Source: JAKPBU01 sp964425695 (lineage in GTDB: Bacteria > Pseudomonadota > Gammaproteobacteria > Xanthomonadales > Xanthomonadaceae). From it: a stretch of DNA of 64,000 nt. The stretch lies in contig CAYRNF010000001.1 in assembly GCA_964425695.1 (NCBI GenBank), positions 496,001 through 560,000 of the forward strand, written 5' to 3'. Positions within the stretch are counted from its first letter, which is position 1, and the number at the start of each line of letters is the position of its first letter. The notes beneath the pieces are model-generated. The model was given only the letters and a program-made list of their open reading frames with translations. It did no database searches and was not told where the DNA came from. This document shows positions 40,973-50,558 of the stretch, in pieces. The position numbers were made by a program, and so were the translations under genes.

Positions 40973-42553
40973 ATGGGCCGCACGCCGCTGTTCGACCTGT
41001 TGCAGCGCGCCGCGCGCATCGCGCGTGCGGCCGCGCATTCGCCGATGCCCCTGGACGAGTTCTACCAGCGCGGCGCCGAGGCGCGCATCGACCTGCGCCG
41101 CCGCCGCCTGCTGCAGGCGGCCGGCAGCGGCCTGGTGTTGGCGGGCTGCGCGTCGGTCCCGCGGCTCGCCGTGCCGGCGGGCCGCGAGGTGGCCATCGTC
41201 GGCGCCGGCATCGCCGGCCTGACTGCCGCTTGGCGACTGCGACAGCAGGGCGTGGCGGTGCGCGTGTACGAGGCGCAGGCCCGCATCGGCGGGCGCATGC
41301 TGAGCCTGCGCGACCACTTCGGCCGGGGCGGGCCGGTCATCGAACTGGGTGGCGAACTGATCGACACCGACCATGTCCGCATCCGCGCGCTTGCGGCCGA
41401 ACTGGGCCTCGAACTCGACGACCTGCTGCAGGGCGACAGCGGCCGCGACACCTGGTGGTTCGACGGTCGGTCCATCGGCGAGCGCGAGATCGTCGAGGCG
41501 TTCGTTCCGGTGGCGGCGGCGATCGAACGCGACCTGGCGGCCGCCGGCGAAGGCACCTACGACCACACCGATGCCAACCCCGCGTTCCGTGCGCTGGATA
41601 CGCTCAGCATCGCGCAATGGTTCGACCGCAACGGCGTGGCCGGCTGGCTGCGCACGCTGCTCGACGTGGCCTACACCACCGAGATGGGGCTGGAGATCGG
41701 CGAGCAGTCGGCGCTGAACTTCCTCACCTTCATCGGCACCGACGACACGGATGCGTTCAAGGTGTTCGGCAGCAGCGACGAGCGCTTCCACGTGCGCGGC
41801 GGCAACGACCTGATCCCGCAGCGGCTGGCCGGGCGCATGGACGATGCGATCGAAACCGGCCATGTGCTCGAAGCCGTGGCATCCCACGGCGCCGGCTACC
41901 GCCTGGCCTTCCGCAACGGCGGCGCATCGCGCGATGTCGTGGCCGACCAGGTGATCCTGGCGCTGCCTTTCACCCTGCTGCGCAAGGTGCGGATCGACGT
42001 GCCGCTGCCGCCGGCCAAGCGTCGTGCCATCGACACCCTGGCATACGGCACCAACGCGAAGCTGATGATCGGCTTCGACAGGCGCGTGTGGCGCGAGCAC
42101 GGCGCCAACGGCGCGTCCATGAGCGACCTGGCCTACCAGACCACCTGGGACACCAGCCGCAAGCAGCCTGGCGCCGGGGTGCTCACCAACTTCACGGGCG
42201 GCCGCCACGGCGTGGCGCTGGGCGAAGGCACGCCGAAGGCGCAGGCCGACGCGGCCGCGCGCGACCTGGACCGGCTGTGGCCTGGCGCGCTGGCCGCGCG
42301 CGCCGGTGCGCGCGAGGTGCGCATGCACTGGCCCAGCAACCCCTGGGCACTGGGCAGCTACGCCTGCCTGCGGCCGGGCGACTGGAGCGGCCTGCGCGGC
42401 GTGATCGGCGCATCGGTGGGAAATCTCCACTTCGCCGGCGAACACTGCGCGCCTGAAACGCAGGGGTTCATGGAGGGCGGCTGCGAATCGGGCGAGACCG
42501 CCGCCGCCGCCGTGCTGGCGGGCCTCGGCATCGACCGCAAGCGAGCCGCCTGA
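40973..42553 (+). CDS. Flavin-containing amine oxidase, probable Tat-exported lipoprotein
   Basis: A 526-aa flavin amine oxidase. Residues ~40-60 read RRRRLLQAAGSGLVLAGC, a twin-arginine signal ending in a lipobox (LAGC), after an unusual ~35-residue cytoplasmic lead. The FAD motif VAIVGAGIAGLTAAWRLRQQ follows, then IGGRM and, near the C-terminus, HFAGEHCAPETQGFMEGG, typical of monoamine oxidases. It would oxidise an amine in the periplasm with release of H2O2 and ammonia; the substrate is unknown. The ATG at 40973 is preferred, though the long lead leaves the start somewhat uncertain. Confidence 0.85.
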   Translation: MGRTPLFDLLQRAARIARAAAHSPMPLDEFYQRGAEARIDLRRRRLLQAAGSGLVLAGCASVPRLAVPAGREVAIVGAGIAGLTAAWRLRQQGVAVRVYEAQARIGGRMLSLRDHFGRGGPVIELGGELIDTDHVRIRALAAELGLELDDLLQGDSGRDTWWFDGRSIGEREIVEAFVPVAAAIERDLAAAGEGTYDHTDANPAFRALDTLSIAQWFDRNGVAGWLRTLLDVAYTTEMGLEIGEQSALNFLTFIGTDDTDAFKVFGSSDERFHVRGGNDLIPQRLAGRMDDAIETGHVLEAVASHGAGYRLAFRNGGASRDVVADQVILALPFTLLRKVRIDVPLPPAKRRAIDTLAYGTNAKLMIGFDRRVWREHGANGASMSDLAYQTTWDTSRKQPGAGVLTNFTGGRHGVALGEGTPKAQADAAARDLDRLWPGALAARAGAREVRMHWPSNPWALGSYACLRPGDWSGLRGVIGASVGNLHFAGEHCAPETQGFMEGGCESGETAAAAVLAGLGIDRKRAA

Positions 42554-42654
42554 CCGCCGATCCTGTACTGCCGGGTTTCGTTTTGCACTGCAGCGTGCAA
42601 CCGCCCTAACGATACTTTCACAATCGGCCCGCATCCCGACGTGGGGGAGGGAGC

Positions 42655-42689
42655 AAGCCCGCAGAGACTCAGGTCGCTGCGGGCTTTTT
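42655..42689 (+). terminator. Rho-independent terminator before glnE
   Basis: AAGCCCGCAG and CTGCGGGCTT around a 12-nt loop, followed by a T run. It lies about 100 bp after the amine oxidase and 60 bp before glnE. A separate inverted repeat, TTGCAC-TGCAGC-GTGCAA, is at 42583-42600. It may end the upstream transcript or a short RNA. Confidence 0.85.
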
Positions 42690-42747
42690 GTTTCCGGCAC
42701 GGTGCAGGCGCGGCGGGCTGCGCGTGGGGCGATGACACAATCCCGCC

Positions 42748-45537
42748 ATGCCCGCCGACCCGATGGACACCCGCCTGCAGCGCAACCTGGACCGCCTGCG
42801 CCAGGCCGGTGCCAGCACGTCGTGCCACGAGAACGAGGCCCTGCGCCCCCTTGCTGCCGCCAGCGATTTCGCGGTGGAGGTCCTGGCCGCCCGGCCCGCA
42901 CTGGCACGCCAGTGGTTGCAGGCCGGGGCCGCGGCGCCGCCCGTGCCTGTTCCGGAACTGGACGCCCAGCACCGTAGCGACTGGCCGCGCCTGCTGCGCC
43001 AGTACCGCAAGGCCGAATCCGCCCGCCTGGTCTGGCGGGACGTGCTGGGCGCCGACGACGTGGACGCCACGCTGCGCGGTACCACCGCGCTGGCGGAAAC
43101 CTGCCTGCGGCTGGCGCTGGAGGCGCTGGAAGCCGACTTCGCGCAGCGCCACGGCCGGGTCCGCGATCCGCAGGGGCAGGTGCAGCAGCTGGTGGTGTTC
43201 GGGCTGGGCAAGCTGGGCGGCGGCGAGCTCAACTTCTCGTCCGACATCGACCTGGTCTACGCCTACGAACACGAAGGCGAGTCCGACGGCGCGCGTGCGC
43301 TGGCGGCACCGGACTACTTCGCGCGGCTGGGCCAGCAGCTGGCGAAGCTGCTGGACGAGGTCACCGCCGACGGCTTCTGCCACCGCGTGGACCTGCGGCT
43401 GCGGCCGTTCGGCAGCGCGGGGCGCGTGGCGCTGTCGTTCGCGGCGATGGAGCAGTACTTCCAGCGCGAAGGACGCGACTGGGAGCGCTACGCGTGGCAG
43501 AAGGCGCGGCCGGTGGCGGGCGACGTCGCCGCCGGCGAGCGTTTCCTGCGCACGCTGCGGCCGTTCGTGTACCGGCGCTACCTGGACTTCGGCGCGCTGG
43601 ACGGGCTGCGCAGCATGAAGGCGGCGATCGCCGCGGAAGTGGCGCGCAAGGAACTGGCCGACGACATCAAGCGCGGGCCGGGCGGGATCCGCGAGATCGA
43701 GTTCCTGGCCCAGGCCCTGCAGCTGATCCGCGGCGGGCGCGAGCCTGTGCTGCAGGAACGCACGCTGCAGCCCGCCCTGCGTGCGTTGATGGAGGCGCGC
43801 CAGATCGCCCCGGAGGTGGGCGAGGCGCTGCTGGAGGCGTATCGCTTCCTGCGCAGGCTGGAGAACCGGCTGCAGATGCTGCGCGATGCGCAGACCCACG
43901 TGCTGCCGGACGACCCGGTGGACCGCGCGCGCATTGCCCACGGGCTGGGCTTCGACGGCTGGGACGCGCTGCGCGCGCAGCTGGACGCGCACCGCCAGCG
44001 GGTGGCCGCCGAATTCGCCGCGCTGCTGGCGCCGCGCGGCCGCCAGCGCCAGCCCGCGGCGCTGGCCGCGTACTGGCACGCGCTGCCGGACAGCGGCATG
44101 GCCGAGGCGCTCGCCGACGCGGGTTTTTCCGACGGGGCCGCACTGGATGCCGCGCTGCGCGACTTCGCGCGCATGCCCGGGGTGCGCGACCTGTCCGACG
44201 CCGGCCGCGCGCGCCTGGACCGGGTCATGCCGGCGCTGCTGCAGGCCGCCGCCGATTCGTCGCAGCCGGATGCCGCGCTGCGCCGCGTGCTGGCGCTGCT
44301 GCACAACATCCTGCGTCGCGGCAGCTACCTCGCGCTGCTGGACGAACAGCCCGCCGCGCTGGCACGGCTGGTGGATGCGGTGGCGCGCAGCGCGCTGCTG
44401 GCCGAGCGCATCGCCGCGCATCCGCTGCTGCTGGACGAACTGCTGGATGCGCGCCACAGCGGCGCCCCGCTTGGCCGCGAGCCCCTGCTGGCCGAATGCG
44501 AGCAGGCGGTGGCGACGCTCGACGGCGACGCGGAAGCCACGCTGCAGGCGCTCAACGAGCGCCGCCAGGCGCTGGGGTTCCGCATCGGCCTGGCCGCGCT
44601 GGACCAGCGCCAGCCGGCGGCGGACAGCGCACGCCAGCTGGCCTGGCTGGCCGACGCGGTGGTGGCGATCGTGCTGCGCGTGGCGCAGGCGGAAGTCGCG
44701 CAGCAGCACGGCACGATCCACGGCGCGCGCTTCGCGGTGCTCGGCTACGGCAGCCTGGGCGGCGAGGAACTCGGCTTCGGCTCCGACCTGGACCTGGTGT
44801 TCCTGTACGACGCGCCGGCCGATGCCGAGTCCGACGGCACGCGGCCGCTGGATGCGCAGCGCTGGCACGCGCGGCTGGCGCAGAAGGTGGTGGCGCTGCT
44901 GGGCAGCGAGACCGGCGCAGGCAAGCTGTACGAGGTGGACGTGCGCCTGCGCCCGGACGGCGCCAAGGGGCTGCTGGTCTCCAGCCTGGACAGCTACGCC
45001 GACTACCAGCGCACGCGCGCCTGGACCTGGGAACACCAGGCGCTGGTGCGCGCGCGCTGCGTGGCCGGCGATGCCGCGCTGTGCGCCGACTTCGAGCACG
45101 TCCGCGACGAGGTGCTGTCGCGTGCGCGCGCGCCGGACGCGCTGCGCAAGGACGTGTCCGACATGCGCCTAAGGATGCGCGCCGAACTGGACCGCTCGCG
45201 CGCGCCGCTGTTCGATCTCAAGCAGGGCGAGGGCGGACTGGTGGATTTGGAGTTCCTGCTGCAGGCGCTGGTGCTGGAGGCGGCCGCGCACCACGCCCCG
45301 CTGCGCGATGCGCGGTCCACGCCGGCCCTGCTGGAAGCCGCCAGCGCCACCGGCCTGCTTTCCGCCGATGCCGTCCAGTCGCTGCGCGATGCGCACGCGG
45401 TGCTGGTGGATGCCGGCTTGCGCTGCACGCTGGACCGGCGGTCGCGGTTGGCCGAGGAGACGGACGAGGTTGCGGTTGCGCGGCGTGCGATTTCCGACGC
45501 GGTGCGGATGCGGGGCTTGGCGTTTGGGAAGGCGTAG
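42748..45537 (+). CDS. glnE: Bifunctional glutamine synthetase adenylyltransferase/deadenylylase
   Basis: A 929-aa two-domain nucleotidyltransferase that adenylylates and deadenylylates glutamine synthetase in response to PII. The N-terminal domain has GLGKLGGGELNFSSDIDLVY and the C-terminal domain GYGSLGGEELGFGSDLDLVF; the aspartates bind catalytic Mg2+. Length is normal. Two near starts (42748, 42763) are possible. It begins after a terminator, so it has its own promoter. Confidence 0.97.
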   Translation: MPADPMDTRLQRNLDRLRQAGASTSCHENEALRPLAAASDFAVEVLAARPALARQWLQAGAAAPPVPVPELDAQHRSDWPRLLRQYRKAESARLVWRDVLGADDVDATLRGTTALAETCLRLALEALEADFAQRHGRVRDPQGQVQQLVVFGLGKLGGGELNFSSDIDLVYAYEHEGESDGARALAAPDYFARLGQQLAKLLDEVTADGFCHRVDLRLRPFGSAGRVALSFAAMEQYFQREGRDWERYAWQKARPVAGDVAAGERFLRTLRPFVYRRYLDFGALDGLRSMKAAIAAEVARKELADDIKRGPGGIREIEFLAQALQLIRGGREPVLQERTLQPALRALMEARQIAPEVGEALLEAYRFLRRLENRLQMLRDAQTHVLPDDPVDRARIAHGLGFDGWDALRAQLDAHRQRVAAEFAALLAPRGRQRQPAALAAYWHALPDSGMAEALADAGFSDGAALDAALRDFARMPGVRDLSDAGRARLDRVMPALLQAAADSSQPDAALRRVLALLHNILRRGSYLALLDEQPAALARLVDAVARSALLAERIAAHPLLLDELLDARHSGAPLGREPLLAECEQAVATLDGDAEATLQALNERRQALGFRIGLAALDQRQPAADSARQLAWLADAVVAIVLRVAQAEVAQQHGTIHGARFAVLGYGSLGGEELGFGSDLDLVFLYDAPADAESDGTRPLDAQRWHARLAQKVVALLGSETGAGKLYEVDVRLRPDGAKGLLVSSLDSYADYQRTRAWTWEHQALVRARCVAGDAALCADFEHVRDEVLSRARAPDALRKDVSDMRLRMRAELDRSRAPLFDLKQGEGGLVDLEFLLQALVLEAAAHHAPLRDARSTPALLEAASATGLLSADAVQSLRDAHAVLVDAGLRCTLDRRSRLAEETDEVAVARRAISDAVRMRGLAFGKA

Positions 45538-45712
45538 CGCCCGCAGATGGGGTGTTTACCCGCAATCCTGGGTTTCGGTGCGAGAGAGTGCTCCAGGATC
45601 AGGATCTACGCCCGCAGGGCGATGGGTGTTGACCCTGGTGCGATCTCACGCCGAGGCTTGATCGTCAGGTCGTCGGGTCGTCGGCCAAGTCACAGCGTCG
45701 CGGCAGACGCAT

Positions 45713-46756
45713 TCAAGAAGAACCCGTGGATTGCCGCGACACCCCATCCGCGAGCGCCTGGAGCCCCAGCCGCCGCCGCACCTCATCCGCCACCCGCGCC
45801 GTCTCCCGCAGCGGCACACCTTCGAACACCACCAGCCCCGCATCGGCGGGACGGATGCGCCCGCGCACCAGCAGCGCATCCAGGAATCGCCGCGGCCGCC
45901 CGTGCACACCCGCCGGATCGAACACGAACACCGGTGCGGCGGTGGCGCACGCCTCGCTGACCATGTTCACCGAATCGGCCGTGCACACGATGCGGTCGGC
46001 CCAGGCGAGCAGGCCGGGGTAGGGGTTCTCGCCATCCTCCGCGCCCAGCCAGCACACGCCGGGCCAGCGGGCGGCAAACGCGCGCAGCATCGGCAGCAGC
46101 GCCGGCGGGGTACGTCGCGAGGTGGTCAGCAGCACGCTGCCGCCGGTGCGCGACAGGTCGGCTTCCAGCAGAGCAAGCAATTCCGACAAGGCCGCCTCGT
46201 CCAGCCGCGCGTGGCGGCTGTCACCGCCGATCAGCACCGACGTGCGCGGCGAGGGCAGCGCGGAGAAGGCGGCGAATCGCGCACGCGCCTCGGCCAGCCA
46301 TGCGTCATCGACCGGGTGCAGGCTGCCGAGCAGGGTAATCACGTTGGGGCCGTGCAGGCCGTCGTGCTCGGGCGCGATCACCACGTCCCAGTGCCGCGGC
46401 GCGATGCGCGGGTCCAGGATCTGCACCGCGCGCGCGCCGCGCGCGCGCAGCAGGCGCGTGGCCAGCGCGGCCTGGCGGCCGCAGCCGATGGCCAGCGCCG
46501 GTGGCGCTTGCAGCAGGCGGGCGAAGTCGCGACCGAACGCGCGCCCGTCCCCCGGCCAGCGCCGCGGTGCCCACGCGCGCGCCGCTGCGCCGGGACTCAA
46601 CGTCACGTCGCGCTCCACGCGCACCGCGAGCGCCCGCGCCAGCGCGGCGGCCTGGCGCACGTTGCCTGCATGGCCGTCGCTGAGGGTCCATGCATGCGTG
46701 GAATGCAGGCCGTGGGCGGGGCTTCGTTCCAATGGCGTGCCGATCCGTTGCGGCAA
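45713..46756 (-). CDS. ELM1-family protein, GT-B-like fold
   Basis: A 347-aa protein of the mitochondrial fission ELM1 family, named for a plant homologue but common in bacteria. Visible features are WTLSDGHAGNVRQAAALA at the N-terminus, ILDPRIAPRHWDVVIAPEHD, and TADSVNMVSEACATAAPVF near the C-terminus, resembling a GT-B nucleotide-sugar fold. The biochemical role is not established. It is divergent from the nitroreductase gene. Confidence 0.88.
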   Translation of the reverse strand: MPQRIGTPLERSPAHGLHSTHAWTLSDGHAGNVRQAAALARALAVRVERDVTLSPGAAARAWAPRRWPGDGRAFGRDFARLLQAPPALAIGCGRQAALATRLLRARGARAVQILDPRIAPRHWDVVIAPEHDGLHGPNVITLLGSLHPVDDAWLAEARARFAAFSALPSPRTSVLIGGDSRHARLDEAALSELLALLEADLSRTGGSVLLTTSRRTPPALLPMLRAFAARWPGVCWLGAEDGENPYPGLLAWADRIVCTADSVNMVSEACATAAPVFVFDPAGVHGRPRRFLDALLVRGRIRPADAGLVVFEGVPLRETARVADEVRRRLGLQALADGVSRQSTGSS

Positions 46757-46846
46757 CGCCGCGTTCGCTTCACCGGCGGAACTCTACACTGCGCGCCTTC
46801 GTTCACCGGCGGGCCCCGCGCCCGGCCCCACCCCGAGAGGATCCGG

Positions 46847-47446
46847 ATGTCGCACGCCTTCACCCCGCTCGACGCGCCCGCGCTGGACCGCCTGTTCCTG
46901 CAGGCGCGCACCTACAACGCCTTCTCCGGGCAGATCGACGACGCCACCCTGCATCGCCTCTACGACCTGCTCAAGTTCGGCCCGACCACCGCCAACAGCA
47001 GCCCGGCGCGGTTCGTGTTCGTGCGTTCGGCCGAAGCCAAGGCGCGGCTCGCGCCGGCGCTGGACGAGGGCAACCGCGACAAGACGCTGGCCGCGCCGGT
47101 CGTGGTGATCATCGGCCACGACATGCGCTTCTACGACAAGCTGCCGGTGCTGTTCCCGCATACCGACGCCAAGAGCTGGTTCGACACCAAGCCCGAGGCT
47201 GTGCTGGAAACCGTGGCGCTGCGCAACGGCAGCCTGCAAGGCGCGTACCTGATCCTGGCGGCGCGCGCCCTGGGGCTGGACTGCGGGCCCATGTCCGGCT
47301 TCGACAACGCCAAGGTGGATGCCGCGTTCTTCAAGGACACGCCGATCCGCAGCAATTTCCTGGTCAACCTGGGCAAGGGCGACCCGGCCAGCATCTTCCC
47401 GCGCTCGCCGCGGCTGGGCTTCGACGAAGCCTGCCGCATCGAGTGA
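46847..47446 (+). CDS. Nitroreductase-family protein, RutE/HadB type
   Basis: A 199-aa flavin oxidoreductase. It has ARTYNAFSGQIDD, FGPTTANSSPARFVFV and the C-terminal GYDNAK-like GFDNAKVDAAFF with LGKGDP, which place it in the RutE/HadB branch, annotated as malonic semialdehyde reductase when found with rut genes. No rut genes are near, so the substrate is open. Start 46847 is chosen from the homology and GAGAGGA upstream. It lies 41 bp before yceI. Confidence 0.9.
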   Translation: MSHAFTPLDAPALDRLFLQARTYNAFSGQIDDATLHRLYDLLKFGPTTANSSPARFVFVRSAEAKARLAPALDEGNRDKTLAAPVVVIIGHDMRFYDKLPVLFPHTDAKSWFDTKPEAVLETVALRNGSLQGAYLILAARALGLDCGPMSGFDNAKVDAAFFKDTPIRSNFLVNLGKGDPASIFPRSPRLGFDEACRIE

Positions 47447-47487
47447 CTCCGCCCGCGCACCACCACCCCCACCGCAAGGAGCCCGTC

Positions 47488-48120
47488 ATGCGCAAGTCGT
47501 TGCTCGCCGCTGCCCTGTTCGCCTTCGCCGGCGCCGCGTTCGCCGCGCCGGTGTCGTACAGGATCGATCCCAACCACACCAACGTGCTGGCGTCGTGGAG
47601 CCATTTCGGCTTCTCCAACCCCAGCATCAACTTCGGCAAGGCCGACGGCACGATCGTCTACGACGCCGACAACGTGTCCGCCTCCAGCGTCGACGTGACC
47701 CTGCCGCTGACCGGGCTCAGCGCCCTGGCCGAGGACTTCTACGAGCACCTCACCAGCGGCGACTGGTTCGATGCGGCCAAGCATCCCGCCGCCACGTTCA
47801 AGAGCACCAAGGTCGAATCCGCCGGCCAGGACAAGCTCAAGGTGACCGGCGACCTCACCGTAAAGGGCGTCACCCGGCCGGTGGTGCTGGACGTCACCCT
47901 GAACAAGGCCGGAGAACAGCCCATGGCCAAGCGCGCGGCGATCGGCTTCGATGCCACCGCCACGGTCAAGCGCAGCGATTTCGGCCTGGGCAAGTACGCG
48001 CCCAACGTCAGCGACGAGGTGCAGCTGCGCATCACCACCGAGGCGCTGGCGGAGAAGCCGAAGGACGCCGCGCAGCCCGTCGAGCCGGCACCGGCCGCGA
48101 AGGCCGACACGTCGTCGTGA
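47488..48120 (+). CDS. YceI-family periplasmic lipid-binding protein
   Basis: A 210-aa protein with a signal peptide cleaved after AFAA (about residue 20) and the YceI lipocalin-like fold: SYRIDPNHTNVLASWSHFGF, then DVTLPL, GDLTVKGVTRPVVLDV and FDATATVKRSDFGL. Family members bind isoprenoid-type lipids. The C-terminal ~20 residues are an Ala/Pro/Lys-rich tail. AAGGAG precedes the ATG. Confidence 0.95.
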   Translation: MRKSLLAAALFAFAGAAFAAPVSYRIDPNHTNVLASWSHFGFSNPSINFGKADGTIVYDADNVSASSVDVTLPLTGLSALAEDFYEHLTSGDWFDAAKHPAATFKSTKVESAGQDKLKVTGDLTVKGVTRPVVLDVTLNKAGEQPMAKRAAIGFDATATVKRSDFGLGKYAPNVSDEVQLRITTEALAEKPKDAAQPVEPAPAAKADTSS

Positions 48121-48178
48121 CGGTGGCGGAGGACCGGGTTGGGGCGGTGCACGCCGCCCCGCTTCGCGGAGAGCCCGC

Positions 48179-48889
48179 ATGATCATCGAACGGCCGGCCG
48201 CGGCGCGCGGCCATGTCGCCCTGGGCTGGCTCGACAGCCGCCACACGTTCTCGTTCGGTCACTACCACGATCCGCAGTGGATGGGCTTCGGCCCCTTGCG
48301 GGTGATCAACGAGGACCAAGTGGCGCCCGGGGCGGGATTCCCCACCCATGGCCACGCCAACATGGAAATCCTGAGCTATGTGCTGGCCGGCGGCCTGGCG
48401 CATCGCGACAGCCATGGCGGGCAGGGCGTGCTGCGCCCGGGCGAGCTGCAGTGGATGAGCGCCGGCCACGGCGTGCAGCACAGCGAGTTCAACGCCTCCG
48501 ATGCCGAACCGGTGCATTTCCTGCAGATCTGGCTGCAACCGGACCGGGTCAACGCACCGCCCGCCTACGACCAGCGCAGCTTCGATCCGCAGGCCCGCCA
48601 CGACCGCTGGGCGACGCTGGCGTCCCCGGACGGCGCCGACGGCAGCATCGCGATCCGCCAGCAGGCCTGGCTGCGCGCCGCGCTGCTGGCGGACGGCGCC
48701 GGGCTGCAGGTGGCGCTGTCGCCGCAGCGCCGCTACTGGCTGCATGTCGCGCAGGGCGGGCTGCAGGCCGACGCGCGCACGCTGCATGCGGGCGACGCTC
48801 TGGGGTTCGTGGACGAAGGCGGCACGCTGACCCTGCGCGGCGTGGGCGCACCGCGCGCCGACGTGCTGCTGTTCGACCTGCCGGCGTAG
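48179..48889 (+). CDS. Pirin-family protein
   Basis: A 236-aa bicupin of the pirin family. The metal-binding N-terminal cupin shows GFPTHGHANMEILSYVLAGG and HGVQHSEFNA, which hold the His/Glu ligands. Some family members oxidise quercetin; the natural role is usually unknown. It lies 58 bp after yceI on the same strand, so cotranscription is likely. Confidence 0.93.
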   Translation: MIIERPAAARGHVALGWLDSRHTFSFGHYHDPQWMGFGPLRVINEDQVAPGAGFPTHGHANMEILSYVLAGGLAHRDSHGGQGVLRPGELQWMSAGHGVQHSEFNASDAEPVHFLQIWLQPDRVNAPPAYDQRSFDPQARHDRWATLASPDGADGSIAIRQQAWLRAALLADGAGLQVALSPQRRYWLHVAQGGLQADARTLHAGDALGFVDEGGTLTLRGVGAPRADVLLFDLPA

Positions 48890-49056
48890 TCCTGCGCGTC
48901 GCAGCGCGGCGGCGTCACCGTCGCCCAGTGGCCGGGCGGCACTGGCCGCGCGAATCCTGATGCACCTGCCAGGCCCCGCCTTCACACCCGGTGGCACGGA
49001 GCTTGCGTAAGAAGCCGGATTGCCCGCGCGGGCCGGCCGCGCACACCGCGTCCGCC

Positions 49057-50208
49057 ATGCCCGCAGCTCCGCCAGCCCGCCGCAAGATCGTCCAGGCCTG
49101 GCAGCGGCTGCCGGCCCTGGCGGGCAACCTGCTGAGCGAGCCATTGCCCCCTGCGATGGTGGACGACTACCACCGCGACCAGCAGCGGCGGCAGCTGCCG
49201 ATCGTGCGCACGCTGTGCGCCTTCGTGCTGGTGGCGTTCCTGGGCTTCGCGTACTGGGACACGCTGGTGCAGGGTGCCTGGGCGCCCACCGCGCAGCGCC
49301 TGCGCCTGCTGTGCGCGCTGCCGATGGCGGCGATGCTGGCGTCCCTGTTCGTGCTGCGGGGCGAACGCGCCCAGCGGTTGCTGTGGCACGCGTACGTCCT
49401 GTGGTTCCTGGTGTCGATGGCGCTGGTCACCCACCACACCACCGCCGGCCTGGTCTGGGCGCTGCCCACCTACATGGCCGCGCCGATCGCCATCGCGCCC
49501 ATGTTCACCCGCTGGAGCGACGTGGGGCTGTGCCTGCTGTCCACGCTGGGCGTGCCGGTGGTGTCGCTTGCGCTGGCGGCGCACGCGGATGCGGTGATCG
49601 GCCTGAACTACGCGTTCTACCTGGTTACCGCGCTGGGCGTGTCGCTGCTGCTGTACGTGCAGAGCGAACGCGAGCGCCGGCGTGCGTACCGGCTGGAACG
49701 CGGCCTGCAGCAGGCCGCGCATACCGACAGCCTCACCGGGCTGCTGAGCCGGCGCCGGTTCCTGGAACTGGGGCTGGCGCGATTGCGGCAGGGCAGCGGC
49801 CGCGAGGTGCTGCTGTACCTGGACCTGGACCACTTCAAGCAGATCAACGACGCGTTCGGCCACGACGCCGGGGACCGCGCGCTGCGCGATACCGCACAGG
49901 CGATCCGCGAGGCCACCCGCGCCGGCGACCTTTGCGCGCGCCTGGGGGGCGAGGAGTTCGTGGTGCTGCTGCCGGCGCTGGAACACGAGCGCGTGCGCGC
50001 GGTATGCAGCCACCTGCTGGGCCGGATCGCGGCGCTGCGGGTGGGCGACCGGGCGCTGTCGGCGAGCATGGGCGTGGCGCGACGCCAGAGCGTCGAGGAG
50101 TCGCTGCACAGCCTGATGGTGCGCGCGGACCACGCCATGCTGGAGGCCAAGCGCGCCGGGCGCAGCGGCTGGTGCGAGGCTGCGCCCGGCGGCGCCGGTG
50201 CGCGCTGA
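49057..50208 (+). CDS. Membrane diguanylate cyclase (GGDEF)
   Basis: A 383-aa protein with six hydrophobic segments (residues ~50-200) acting as an unknown membrane sensor, then a GGDEF domain with TDSLTGLLSRRRFLELGL, YLDLDHFKQINDAFGHDAGD and the active site GGEEF. An RAGD motif five residues before GGEEF is an RxxD inhibitory site, so product inhibition by c-di-GMP is likely. A GTG 66 bp upstream (48991) is another possible start; neither has a clear ribosome binding site. Confidence 0.9.
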   Translation: MPAAPPARRKIVQAWQRLPALAGNLLSEPLPPAMVDDYHRDQQRRQLPIVRTLCAFVLVAFLGFAYWDTLVQGAWAPTAQRLRLLCALPMAAMLASLFVLRGERAQRLLWHAYVLWFLVSMALVTHHTTAGLVWALPTYMAAPIAIAPMFTRWSDVGLCLLSTLGVPVVSLALAAHADAVIGLNYAFYLVTALGVSLLLYVQSERERRRAYRLERGLQQAAHTDSLTGLLSRRRFLELGLARLRQGSGREVLLYLDLDHFKQINDAFGHDAGDRALRDTAQAIREATRAGDLCARLGGEEFVVLLPALEHERVRAVCSHLLGRIAALRVGDRALSASMGVARRQSVEESLHSLMVRADHAMLEAKRAGRSGWCEAAPGGAGAR

Positions 50209-50248
50209 TAAACTGCCGCGGCTTCCCCCCCCCGCTGCCGCACACGCC

Positions 50249-50446
50249 ATGTCCGATCCCGCGTCGCCCCTCCCAGCCAATGCGCAGAAGCAGTACGAGG
50301 TGCGCCGCGCCGACCTGCCGCTGAGCTGCCCGCTGCCGGCGATGGCGCTGTGGAACTCGCATCCGCGCGTGTACCTGCCCATCGAAGGCGAGGGCGGCCA
50401 GACCAACTGCCCCTACTGCGGCGCGCATTTCGTGCTGGTGGATTGA
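50249..50446 (+). CDS. Small zinc-finger protein (zf-CHCC)
   Basis: A 65-aa protein with CPLPAMALWNSHPRVYLPIE and, at the C-terminus, TNCPYCGAHFVLV. The Cys-His-Cys-Cys ligands match the zf-CHCC family, related to the zinc subunit of mitochondrial complex I. Its role in bacteria is unknown. It precedes the envelope glycolipid genes by 112 bp. Confidence 0.9.
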   Translation: MSDPASPLPANAQKQYEVRRADLPLSCPLPAMALWNSHPRVYLPIEGEGGQTNCPYCGAHFVLVD

Positions 50447-50558
50447 GCGCGCACCGCGCCGCCGCGCGCTGGCGCGGGCCGGTAGCGGCCCGATTCCGGC
50501 CCGCACGCGTGGGGCATGGGCCCTGCCAGTCGGTTTTCCCGGAACGCCCGGCCGGACC

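Noticed and set aside
42358..45099. A 913-codon open frame on the minus strand
   Set aside because: Antisense to glnE, which has both catalytic motifs.
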